Source of the DNA: Halalkalicoccus sp. CG83
Lineage (GTDB): Archaea; Halobacteriota; Halobacteria; Halobacteriales; Halalkalicoccaceae
Assembly (NCBI RefSeq): GCF_037081715.1
Contig: NZ_JAZDDH010000003.1
Coordinates: forward strand, 1 to 64,000
DNA length: 64,000 nucleotides
Direction of reading: 5' to 3'
Numbering within the stretch: the first letter of the stretch is position 1; every line of letters begins with the position of its first letter. The position numbers and the translations under genes are program-made. Positions 8,740 to 15,872 of the stretch are shown here, one piece after another. Below the pieces are notes generated by a model. It was not told where the DNA came from and searched no databases. It worked only from the letters and a program-made list of their open reading frames with translations.

Positions 8740-9624
8740 ATGGCTGATGCACCGCCGGCCGTGCAGCTTCACCATCCTGCTGATAGTCGTTTTAGTCTCG
8801 CGTTCATCACTGATGAGAAGACGGAACGGGTCCGGAAAGCACAGGTCCTAACGGAAGACCCAGATATCGAAGTTGTGATTCGCGAAGAGACAATCGGCGG
8901 CAATCAGCTCTATCTCCTTTATACGAAAACTCGATTCGACGCCGCCTACCAGTCGTTTGAGACGACCGAGGAGGTTCTTGAATGGCTTGACGAGCACTTT
9001 TCCGACGCTGACAAGCAGATTCTCTTCGTCGTGATCAATGCATTCGACGGAATCATCTCAGAAACGGAAGACGCCAATGGGACGTTCTCTACCTACAAAT
9101 CGATGGATCTAGAGGCTATCCCTACGATTCTGAATAATGTCGAATGGCGCCAGTCAGTGCCCGAGGTTGGAGCACAACTTCTCTCTCAATTTATTCTCAC
9201 ACATCCGATGCCCAATACGAATCATCGAACGGGGCTTAGCCTCCTTGATCGGTATCTTACGTCATACGATCCCAGTGCTACCCTTCCGGCAACTGGCGAA
9301 GAAGGGCAATGGTACGACTGGATCAAGGAGTATATCTATGATTCAAAGCAGCTTCTCACACTTCGGAATAACCTCCAATTGTTGTATTGGGCACATCAGT
9401 ACGGGTACGAGGCTGTTGAACGGAAAGAAGGGATTCGCATTGAATTTTCGGCTGTTGACTTAGAGCGGTCCGATCCATGGGACTACTACGCTGATCGCCA
9501 TCTCGATCTCACTCGAGAGTTTGTCGTCTCGACAGTGCTTGAGCAAGTAGGAGCGTCTCACCTCCGTGAGCGAACTGATGATGGAAAACGAGCGTTTGCT
9601 GATCGGCTTCGGGCGACTCGCTAG
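8740..9624 (+). CDS. Fic/Doc-like (Fido) domain protein, putative
   Basis: 294 residues from the ATG at 8740; a GTG at 8734 is an alternative. Around residues 154-168 it reads THPMPNTNHRTGLSLLDRYL, which resembles the Fic/Doc loop HxFx(D/N)(A/G)N(K/G)RTxxx, with the catalytic His and the Asn-x-Asn-x-Arg frame kept. Fic enzymes transfer AMP or other nucleotides, and Doc transfers phosphate. The acidic position before the glycine is Asn here, so activity is uncertain. The N-terminal 120 residues look like a separate alpha/beta domain (KQILFVVINAFDG) that I do not recognise. AT-rich 8703-8710 is a plausible TATA box. Confidence 0.5.
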   Translation: MADAPPAVQLHHPADSRFSLAFITDEKTERVRKAQVLTEDPDIEVVIREETIGGNQLYLLYTKTRFDAAYQSFETTEEVLEWLDEHFSDADKQILFVVINAFDGIISETEDANGTFSTYKSMDLEAIPTILNNVEWRQSVPEVGAQLLSQFILTHPMPNTNHRTGLSLLDRYLTSYDPSATLPATGEEGQWYDWIKEYIYDSKQLLTLRNNLQLLYWAHQYGYEAVERKEGIRIEFSAVDLERSDPWDYYADRHLDLTREFVVSTVLEQVGASHLRERTDDGKRAFADRLRATR

Positions 9625-9731
9625 TCGGGGAGGTGGGCTAATCGACGTCCGGTCTCGTATGCGCCCTTACTGAGCTCCGAGCGTTCCCCTGTCTCTTCGT
9701 CCAGGGCGCGCTTGAACTCGTCAAACTCCAT
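9621..9731 (-). CDS. 36-residue hypothetical microprotein
   Basis: Reads from ATG at 9731 to TAG at 9621, with its stop overlapping the stop of the Fic-like gene on the other strand. The peptide is charged and helical (MEFDEFKRALDEETGERSEL) and ends RRLAHLPD. The composition fits haloarchaeal coding sequence. No family is recognised; it could be a chance frame. Confidence 0.4.
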   Translation of the reverse strand: MEFDEFKRALDEETGERSELSKGAYETGRRLAHLPD

Positions 9732-9870
9732 TATGATACTGTCTATACGCTCTGTGGATAAGAAGTTGCTGACTAGTGTGGTTGGTTACCTTGTCTTCTC
9801 CTATATTGCCACGTTCGTTCGACCCGAACACGGGGGACATCGGCCGAACGGGTGCGTCCCGGGAAATGGC

Positions 9871-9879
9871 TTTAATATA
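9871..9879 (+). promoter_or_regulatory. TATA-like box of the GNAT gene
   Basis: TTTAATATA centred about 24 bases before the ATG at 9899. This is the spacing expected when transcription starts at the start codon (leaderless mRNA). Confidence 0.55.
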
Positions 9880-9898
9880 GCCCCTGATTTTAGCAGGT

Positions 9899-10501
9899 AT
9901 GCTGCTTTTCCCTACCGAGATGGAGAGCGAGCGACTCCGATACGAGCTGCTGGAGCCTGAGACCTTCGACCCCTTCGAGTTGTATGAGCACGTAAACGCA
10001 GAAGCTCCCCACATCGAGGAGATCACCGAATACATGACCTGGGAACCGTACGCCCACCCGAAAATCGCCTTCGACTGGGTTGAGCAGTGCGGCGAGGACA
10101 CTGAGACGGGCGAGGGGGCCACCTACGTTCTGCGACCGAAGGAAAGTGAGCAGGCTGGTGAGCTGGCGGGCCTCGCGGGCCTGGATGTAGACTGGGACCG
10201 ACGACTGGCGACCATGGGAACCTGGCTCCGGAAACCGTTCTGGGGGCGGGGGTTTTCCGGGGAGCGGGCCGGTCGGCTTCTGGAGTTGGCCTTCGACCAG
10301 CTGGACCTTGAAGTGGTGGCAATCACCCACGATCCCGAGAACGAGCAGTCCGCCCGGGCGATCCAGAAGTATGTAGAGTGCTTCGGCGGACAAAAGACGG
10401 GACGCATCCGGAATGATATCGTAGTAGACGGAAAGCCCCGCGACTCGATCCGGTATAGCATCTCACGAATGGAGTGGGTGTCGAATCGTGATAAAGAGTG
10501 A
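9899..10501 (+). CDS. GNAT acetyltransferase, RimJ/RimL type
   Basis: 200 residues, usual length for the family. The order of elements fits Acetyltransf_3: an N-terminal strand pair (RLRYELLEP), a central strand AGLAGLDVDW, then GTWLRKPFWGRGFSGERA, the acetyl-CoA-binding loop of type R/QxxGxG/A, and a late strand VVAITHDPENEQSARAIQKY with the Asn that packs on CoA. It transfers acetyl groups to an amine, perhaps a protein N-terminus or a small molecule. The ATG at 9899 is favoured because the TATA box sits about 24 bases upstream; an ATG at 9920 is possible. Confidence 0.85.
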   Translation: MLLFPTEMESERLRYELLEPETFDPFELYEHVNAEAPHIEEITEYMTWEPYAHPKIAFDWVEQCGEDTETGEGATYVLRPKESEQAGELAGLAGLDVDWDRRLATMGTWLRKPFWGRGFSGERAGRLLELAFDQLDLEVVAITHDPENEQSARAIQKYVECFGGQKTGRIRNDIVVDGKPRDSIRYSISRMEWVSNRDKE

Positions 10502-10562
10502 CTTTTATTCGAAAGTCTCTGACCGAGACGCACTCTCTATTCAGCACGACCTCTGAGAATGG

Positions 10563-10826
10563 TCACCAATTGAGACTTCCAATAAGTCCGACGATGGGAA
10601 GTCCCACTGCCTAAGCGTTGATTGCGCCGGTATCGATGCCAAAGACGCTTCCGATAGCTGCAGCAACTTTTCAGTTATCGTTAGCTGGCTTATCCTCAAG
10701 TGGATCAGGCATAGAGTAGTCGTCGATTGATGTATCGATCTTCTCTGGTGTCTGATCCGTCCCCTCGGCAAGGAATTTACTCACACGTTCACCAAGTGCA
10801 TCTTCACAGTTTTCAAGAAGACATAG
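10563..10826 (-). pseudogene. Decayed open frame with two in-frame stops
   Basis: One minus-strand frame reads with coding character for about 85 codons but contains TGA at 10671-10673 and TAG at 10611-10613 before its final TGA at 10563. Pieces include ENCEDALGERVSKFLAEG, KVAAAIGSVFGIDTGAI and AVGLPIVGLIGSLNW, the last looking like a membrane helix. It overlaps the end of the disrupted lipoprotein tail. The parent family is not recognised. Confidence 0.4.
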
Positions 10827-11066
10827 CGGTTTCGTTCATCTCACTACCACCTGCGTCGCTTTCAGTTCCTCCATCGCTTCCGTCATTGCCCCCCGTTTCA
10901 TCGTTCTCGTCCATCTCTTTGCCGTTGTTATCTCCGGGCTGATCGTCAGTTCCGTTACTTCCACTGTCGTTGTCATCCCCAGGCGGGTCGCTAGTTCCAT
11001 CGTTTCCACCGCTGTCGTCATTCCGACTCGGAAGCTCCTCACAGGCAATCCCGTCGTTATTTGCAT
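10813..11066 (-). pseudogene. Out-of-frame tail of the adjacent lipoprotein gene (Excalibur end and Ser/Gly/Asp linker)
   Basis: Directly after the lipoprotein, the next frame continues YANNDGIACEELP and then about 70 residues rich in Gly, Asp, Asn and Ser, ending at TGA 10813. The upstream frame ends DPHRL. Joining the two restores DPHRLDANNDGIACE, the typical ending of an Excalibur domain. The join needs removal of a single base, most simply the A at 11067. This is therefore a one-base insertion, or a sequencing error. Confidence 0.7.
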
Positions 11067-11794
11067 ACTAAGCGGTGGGGGTCGCCTTCAAACTGCTCGT
11101 AGAACTCCTGAGCCTCCTCCTGATATGTGAAAGAAGGGCAATCACGATCAGGTCCAGGATCCCTAGGCGGGTCCTCAGGTGGTTCTTCAGGCGGTTCTTC
11201 GGGCGGGTTCTCGGGCGGATCTTCAGACGGGTCCTCTGGTGGATTTTCTGGTGGGTCCTCAGGCGGGTCTTCAGGTGGGTCTTCGGGAGTATCCGAATCA
11301 TCTCCATTCCCAGATGATCCAGAACTCTCACTGTCCCTCTCCTCTGATTCGGATGACGGTTGCTGCGTACTACCAGTATCGGTTGATGAGCTATCGTCAC
11401 CGTCGCTGTTACTGTCCCCGTTGCTACCGGAATCACCATCATCCGAGGATGAATCTACGGAGGATTGTTCTGTTTCAGATGTAGATGTATCCTCCGTAGT
11501 AGAATCAGAGGCCGACGATGAACTCGACGTGCTCGTATCGCCGTTATTGCTCTCCTCAGTATCGGCTTCTGAGGAGGATGAGGCGGATTGAGTGTTGTTT
11601 TCCGTGTCAGATGCTTCAGTTGACTCAGTAGTATTGGTTTCCGTATTGTTCGATTCGTTTGAGGCGTTATGACGGTCGCTGGTATCGTTCGTTTCGTTTT
11701 GGCCGGCTGGACCATCCGTTCCCCAGCCTGCACACCCAGCCGAGGCAACCATAACGACTACCATCACGATTGCGAATAATTTCCGAATGTTCAC
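11057..11794 (-). CDS. Secreted lipoprotein with Ser/Thr-rich stalk, Pro-repeat and truncated Excalibur-like end
   Basis: 245 residues from the GTG at 11794. A signal peptide with lipobox (FAIVMVVVMVASAGC) predicts export and lipid anchoring. Then come about 120 residues of Ser, Thr, Asp, Glu and Asn with many N-x-S/T sites, likely glycosylated. A run of about ten P-(E/D)-(D/E/N)-P-P-type repeats follows (residues about 170-215), and finally CPSFTYQEEAQEFYEQF, the start of an Excalibur calcium-binding-like domain. The frame stops early because of a one-base lesion at 11067. The protein probably projects from the membrane into the cell wall space. An upstream start at 11884 would precede the signal peptide with an unlikely hydrophilic lead. 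Confidence 0.7.
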   Translation of the reverse strand: MNIRKLFAIVMVVVMVASAGCAGWGTDGPAGQNETNDTSDRHNASNESNNTETNTTESTEASDTENNTQSASSSSEADTEESNNGDTSTSSSSSASDSTTEDTSTSETEQSSVDSSSDDGDSGSNGDSNSDGDDSSSTDTGSTQQPSSESEERDSESSGSSGNGDDSDTPEDPPEDPPEDPPENPPEDPSEDPPENPPEEPPEEPPEDPPRDPGPDRDCPSFTYQEEAQEFYEQFEGDPHRLVCK

Positions 11795-11956
11795 TCTATT
11801 AATGTGACGAGATGGATAGTTTAATCTTGTTTTAGTTTGGTTGTCGTATTCCGTACGCTTGCATAAACCGTACTCTCCTATCAAGGGAGTCGTGCAGAGA
11901 GAGGACTAGCAGAGTCGCACCAAAAACGGGTTCGCAAGCGATCGACACCGGCCTGA

Positions 11957-12391
11957 TCACTCCTCGTGTTTAGTCCCCGCTTTCGCAACTGTGTCCCAAT
12001 CGATATCGGAGTCTCTTACGAGATAGACATCACCCTCGACATTCTCGATGATCGTTTCTTGTTTGACTGCTCCCACGTCGATGTAGTCTCTCCCAACGGC
12101 CTGAATCGACTCCCCGTTTTCATCTTGGATGTCAGCGCCTGCGAATGTTGGATGGGATTGAGCTATCTTGTAAATCGATACGAGAACATCTGTTCCATGA
12201 ACGACCAACGCAGCAGCGTTTAGTACAATGACTGTAGCAGGGTCTGCTAATTGAGCCTCCTCCATTTTTTTCTTGCGCGTCTCAATCTCGATCTCCTCGA
12301 ACTGCTCAAACTGCTTGAGAATCTCCTCATACTCCTCATCCGACAGCTTCTCTCTGTTAAAGCGGACCTGTGTGTTGTAGCTCTCCGTCAT
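11957..12391 (-). CDS. Hypothetical protein with coiled coil and hydrophobic helix
   Basis: 144 residues. Residues 10-50 are a charged coiled coil (EEILKQFEQFEEIEIETRKK); residues about 50-75 form a hydrophobic helix (PATVIVLNAAALVVHGTDVL); the rest is a small beta-rich domain ending in an acidic tail. Coding composition is clear. No family is recognised, and the layout could suit a small membrane-associated adaptor. It stands alone, downstream of the lipoprotein locus in reading direction terms but 160 bases away from it. Confidence 0.55.
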   Translation of the reverse strand: MTESYNTQVRFNREKLSDEEYEEILKQFEQFEEIEIETRKKKMEEAQLADPATVIVLNAAALVVHGTDVLVSIYKIAQSHPTFAGADIQDENGESIQAVGRDYIDVGAVKQETIIENVEGDVYLVRDSDIDWDTVAKAGTKHEE

Positions 12392-12471
12392 GTAAAATGA
12401 AGTAAAAAGGCTAACAGCACAAATCTATGGGTCCCCAAGTAGGCAGATCGGGTGGTCTCGGAGCTACAGAC

Positions 12472-12588
12472 TCACGTCCCGCGCCGATGTTCTACCTCAG
12501 CCGTCAATCGGTGGATTTCCTCGCGGGGATATCCCTCCGATTCCCGCTTCATATCCGCCCCTAGGCGTCTTGTCTCATGGCGTGACAT
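12472..12588 (-). CDS. 38-residue hypothetical microprotein
   Basis: Reads from ATG at 12588 to TGA at 12472. The peptide is highly charged and helical (MSRHETRRLGADMKRESEGY). Composition fits haloarchaeal coding sequence. No family is known to me, and it may be a remnant. Confidence 0.35.
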   Translation of the reverse strand: MSRHETRRLGADMKRESEGYPREEIHRLTAEVEHRRGT

Positions 12589-12657
12589 CACCCGCGAGTA
12601 GTGCAACTTCTCGACGGCCCTTCGCCGCCATGCCCAAACGCCAGGCCTCCTAGTGCC

Positions 12658-12864
12658 TTACGCGTCCCACTCGTCACAAGCGAGAACGGTTGTGGCTGTA
12701 TGAGGAGTGTCCCGGCGTAGCTCCGGTGAGCGATGCCAGTCGAGCGGGTCATACATCCAGTCGGAATGATAAATCGCCTCGTAGTCGATCGCGCCCAGTC
12801 GACCGTCGAAAGCCATCGGTTCAACGTCCATATCACGGCAGGATTTCGGTAGCCATCCACGCAC
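12658..12864 (-). CDS. 68-residue hypothetical protein
   Basis: Reads from ATG at 12864 to the stop at 12658. Acidic and aromatic-rich (DYEAIYHSDWMYDPLDWHR), ending TTVLACDEWDA. It has a folded-protein character but matches no family I know. It may be the C-terminal end of a longer gene lost upstream. Confidence 0.4.
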   Translation of the reverse strand: MRGWLPKSCRDMDVEPMAFDGRLGAIDYEAIYHSDWMYDPLDWHRSPELRRDTPHTATTVLACDEWDA

Positions 12865-12874
12865 CAGCTATGAA

Positions 12875-13027
12875 ATGCGGATCGAGCGTCTTGAGGACGA
12901 AGTCGACGACCTACAATCGACCAATGAGCGTCTCGAGACGAAAGTCAACCAGCAACATGAGCATCTCAACGATCTCGAAAATCGGTTCGACACACTCCTC
13001 GACCGACTCGAAAAGCAGCTGTTCTGA
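12875..13027 (+). CDS. 50-residue coiled-coil peptide, possibly a gene remnant
   Basis: From ATG at 12875 the frame encodes an uninterrupted leucine-heptad coiled coil (RIERLEDEVDDLQSTNERL to LLDRLEKQLF), stop TGA at 13025. The same frame is open upstream of the ATG, and after the stop it stays coding-like to 13174 (RKATNCRDDQCAIDEF). It could be the end of a decayed longer gene rather than a microprotein. Confidence 0.38.
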   Translation: MRIERLEDEVDDLQSTNERLETKVNQQHEHLNDLENRFDTLLDRLEKQLF

Positions 13028-13058
13028 TCACTAGATACTTCTCTTCCTCTTTTCTCGA

Positions 13059-13083
13059 ACCTTGTGCAATCAGCGCACAACCC
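13059..13083. repeat. Shortened relative of the CCTTGTGCAA inverted repeat
   Basis: Reads CCTTGTGCAAT, CAGC, GCACAAC: the same left arm as at 8346 and 20510, with a truncated right arm after only four bases. The core TTGTGC/GCACAA pairing is kept. It supports the idea that these arms belong to one repeat family. Confidence 0.35.
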
Positions 13084-13198
13084 TGACGAACAGCCCGATC
13101 TCGACTCGTTGCGGAAAGCGACGAACTGCCGCGACGATCAGTGTGCTATCGACGAGTTCGAGAAATCGGTCTGACTCCGCGCTCGTGTGAATGGCTTC

Positions 13199-14221
13199 TC
13201 ACTCTTCGTACGTGTGGAAGTCGACTGCCTGTTCGAGCAGTTCGTCGGGAATCCCCGGGACCTCCTCGGACCGGACCGGTCCCTGCTCGTCGAGGAGATC
13301 GGGATCCCGTGGGAAGTCCCGAAGCTGGAAGTGTACGTCGATACCCGCTTTCGCCCCCTGGCCCAACGCTACCGGTACCTGGTTATGGCCTGGCGTACAG
13401 TCGCCGACGGCGTAGACGTCTTCGACGGACGTCTGCCCGTGGTCGCCGACCTCGATCGTGCCATCGTCGTTGATCTCACAGCCGAGTTCCCGGGCGAGAC
13501 CGTTGTTGTACTCGGCACCGTACATCGCAAATCCACCTTTGTACTTCCGGACGCTGCCGTCCTCGAACTCGAGGGCTTTCAACCAGCCGTCCTCGCCGTT
13601 CTGGACGCCGGTGATATCGTCCGTGACGACGTCGATGGGATGTTTCTCGAGCATCGCACCCGTTTCCTCGCTCCATTCGGGGTCGTTACCGCGAGTGAGC
13701 AGGTCGACCTCGTCGGTGAAGTTCAGCATGATCCCGGCGACGTGGGCGGCGCTTTCGGCATGGCCCATCACGTACACCGACTCGTCGACGAACATGTAGG
13801 CATCACAGTGCAGACAGTAGTGGAGTCCCCGACCTGTCCGCGGAAGCGGCGGTTCCGGGCGCACGTCGTTGAAGCCGGTCGCCAGAACGACCCGGTCCGC
13901 TTCGTACTCTGCGCTGTTGCCCGACAGTCGGATTCGATCCGGGTCGGGCCGTGAACAGGTCGTGACCATGTCGCGATGAACGTCACACCCGTATTCCTCG
14001 AGCTGCTCTTGTCCGACGCTGAGAAACTCCGGCCCACTCGTTTCCTCTTTCACGCCCAGAAGGTTGTGGACTTCCTGCATCATCGCTGCACGGCCACCTC
14101 CACGGCTGACGACGGCCGTATCGTGTCCGAGTCGTGTGCTGTACAGCGCTGCCGTCATTCCGGCGGGACCGCCACCGACTACGATAACTTCGTACTGGTA
14201 GCTATCTGTCTCCTCACTCAT
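13199..14221 (-). CDS. Thioredoxin-reductase-like FAD/NAD(P) oxidoreductase
   Basis: 340 residues from the ATG at 14221. The FAD site is IVVGGGPAGMTAALYSTRLG at the N-terminus. A redox CxxC appears as YCLHCDAYMF in the centre, as in thioredoxin reductases (CAxCDG), and the second FAD motif is DVYAVGDCTPGHNQ near the C-terminus. The NAD(P) site (VYVMGHAESAAHVAG) is degenerate, GHAESA replacing GxGxxA. It may reduce a thioredoxin or glutaredoxin, or be one of the haloarchaeal Trx-like reductases with unusual donors. A longer frame to 14455 adds low-complexity residues and is rejected. Confidence 0.82.
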   Translation of the reverse strand: MSEETDSYQYEVIVVGGGPAGMTAALYSTRLGHDTAVVSRGGGRAAMMQEVHNLLGVKEETSGPEFLSVGQEQLEEYGCDVHRDMVTTCSRPDPDRIRLSGNSAEYEADRVVLATGFNDVRPEPPLPRTGRGLHYCLHCDAYMFVDESVYVMGHAESAAHVAGIMLNFTDEVDLLTRGNDPEWSEETGAMLEKHPIDVVTDDITGVQNGEDGWLKALEFEDGSVRKYKGGFAMYGAEYNNGLARELGCEINDDGTIEVGDHGQTSVEDVYAVGDCTPGHNQVPVALGQGAKAGIDVHFQLRDFPRDPDLLDEQGPVRSEEVPGIPDELLEQAVDFHTYEE

Positions 14222-14336
14222 GTTCGGATCTGATGGTCGCATCCGGCAAATAAATGTATTTGTGGGCACCCAACCGGAACCATTCGGCAGCCACGAAAAC
14301 GCACGGAATTCGGCTCGGTGAATCGGCTCAGAGTTA

Positions 14337-14534
14337 GTGGCAACATGCGCAGTTCCCGATACGAAACGTCGTCTCCGCTGTCTCGGTTGCAATGTGCTGA
14401 TGGTCACCGACGCGACGGCGACCGCCGGCGAGGACGAGCTGGAAGCGGCGCTCACTAACCACGTTCATCGCCCACGAGACGGCGACGACCGACGTAGGTC
14501 GTCGGTCGGCTGGCATCGGGCTCCGCCGAAGTGA
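14337..14534 (+). CDS. Small hypothetical protein with one CxxC knuckle
   Basis: 65 residues from GTG at 14337. Contains RLRCLGCNVLMVTDATATAG and an acidic helix (GEDELEAALTN), then an Arg/Asp-rich tail that looks less coding-like. No second zinc knuckle is present apart from a single Cys near the start. It may be a truncated haloarchaeal zinc-ribbon gene. The divergent flavoprotein starts 116 bases away. Confidence 0.3.
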   Translation: MATCAVPDTKRRLRCLGCNVLMVTDATATAGEDELEAALTNHVHRPRDGDDRRRSSVGWHRAPPK

Positions 14535-14582
14535 CGGGCGCGTCCGCCGATTGATGGCGGGGACGCCGAAACCTCCACTCGT

Positions 14583-14872
14583 CTGCCAGCCGGCCCGGAG
14601 GGCGATCGCCTCTACCTCGTTAACGTCCGCATAGTGTGTCCCAAGGTCCTCGCAAGCGGCCCTGCCGACGCCGCAGTAGGAGTCAGACCGCGTCGGCGTC
14701 GGCTGTGTGGGCGTATCCGTCGTCGTGACCTGCGGATCGCCGTTCGCAGCGTTGTACCGTCCGATATCGGAGTACGGCGAGCGAACACCACTCGATCAAT
14801 CCCGTTCTCGACGACCGCATCGTAGACAGGCGTGATCCACTGGACGTTCGAGCACTTCTCGACTGAGGGTCC
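14583..14872 (-). pseudogene. Decayed second copy of the adjacent epimerase/dehydrogenase gene
   Basis: Read on the minus strand, this stretch aligns with residues about 85-165 of the intact neighbour at 14935-15705. VYDAVVENGIDRVVFA matches VYDAAVENGIDRVVYA; after a frameshift, GRYNAANGDPQVTTTD matches GRYNAASDDPEATTTG, and AACEDLGTHYADV matches AACEDLGKYYAEL. The N- and C-terminal thirds are missing. This is a degenerate tandem duplicate placed just downstream of the intact gene. Confidence 0.8.
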
Positions 14873-14934
14873 CCGCGGCCAGCGAGTTCTCTTCCTGAAT
14901 TTTGAAGGGGTCGGCGACCGGCCGATCGGCGGAG

Positions 14935-15705
14935 TTACTCGTCGAGGACCTCCGCCGAGTTGTCCCGCGGCTCGTACCCGAGCAGTCGCATCGTCTCCGT
15001 GATCGTGTAGAACCGGTCGTCGTTGCGGGATACCGCGTTGACGGTTACCGGGTTCTCGGGGAGATCCGCTGTCGCCGCCTTGCGGTGGACGTCGCGACAG
15101 TCGCGGGGACTGAGCCAGGTCGCGCGGGCGAAGCGGCGCTGCTCGGGAGAGGCGTCCTCGACCGCGTCCCGCAGGTCGTCTTCGGTCATGTACCAGCCGA
15201 TGCGCAGGTTGACCACGTCTACCCCGTGGAGCTCTGCGTAGTACTTCCCCAGATCCTCGCAGGCTGCCTTGCTGACGCCGTAGAACGAGTCCGGCCGCGT
15301 CGGCGCGTCGCCATCGACGGGCCGCGCGTAGCCGGTCGTCGTCGCCTCCGGATCGTCGCTCGCGGCGTTGTACCGTCCGACCGCGTGGTTCGACGAGGCG
15401 TACACCACCCGGTCGATCCCGTTCTCGACGGCGGCGTCGTAGACGTTCTTGGTCCCCTGAACGTTCGTCTCCGAGACCGCCTCCCAGTCGGCGTCCGGCG
15501 AGGACGCCCCGGCGAGGTGGACCACGACGTCGAACCCGTTCAGTGTCTCGGCCACCTCGTCGGCGTCGGTGACGTCTAACAGGTCGCTGTCGAGATCCTC
15601 GTGCTCGGAGTGGGTGTACGGTACCACGTCGTGCTCGTCACTGAACGCGTCCAGTACCTCGCGGCCGACGTTCCCCGCGGCGCCGGTGAGTGCGATTCGC
15701 ACCAT
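14935..15705 (-). CDS. NAD-dependent epimerase/dehydrogenase, uronate-dehydrogenase-like
   Basis: 256 residues, extended SDR. The NAD site is ALTGAAGNVGREVL at the N-terminus; VVYASSNHAVGRY supplies the catalytic Ser region, and FYGVSKAACEDLG the YxxxK pair. The form SSNHAVG together with YGVSK is typical of uronate dehydrogenases, which oxidise glucuronate or galacturonate to the aldarolactone. A general sugar epimerase is the alternative. A decayed copy lies directly downstream. The divergent GH15 gene starts 168 bases away, so polysaccharide breakdown context is plausible. Confidence 0.78.
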   Translation of the reverse strand: MVRIALTGAAGNVGREVLDAFSDEHDVVPYTHSEHEDLDSDLLDVTDADEVAETLNGFDVVVHLAGASSPDADWEAVSETNVQGTKNVYDAAVENGIDRVVYASSNHAVGRYNAASDDPEATTTGYARPVDGDAPTRPDSFYGVSKAACEDLGKYYAELHGVDVVNLRIGWYMTEDDLRDAVEDASPEQRRFARATWLSPRDCRDVHRKAATADLPENPVTVNAVSRNDDRFYTITETMRLLGYEPRDNSAEVLDE

Positions 15706-15872
15706 CGTCGGGAGCTACGCCGGCGCGCGGGATATCATTGGGGGGTGGACGTCGGTGACGTACCTGCGCCCCACCCTTTTGTAGGTCCCCCCCGCATTTT
15801 GGTCCATGGCTTCGCGATCGTCGACCGGCAACGGCCGGACCAGACGCAAGCATCGCTCCACCGGTGATGCCG

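Noticed and set aside
10611-10613. In-frame TAG as pyrrolysine
   Set aside because: A TGA interrupts the same frame 60 bases earlier, the family is unknown, and haloarchaea are not known to use pyrrolysine.
11160-11290. Short tandem DNA repeat that could be a satellite or CRISPR-like array
   Set aside because: It encodes the P-E-D-P-P type repeat of the lipoprotein on the minus strand. The units are 12 bases, imperfect, and have no spacers.
14902-15579. Long plus-strand open frame (about 225 codons)
   Set aside because: It lies antisense to the uronate-dehydrogenase-like gene, is Arg/Val-rich, and has no family features. High-GC genes commonly give such antisense frames.
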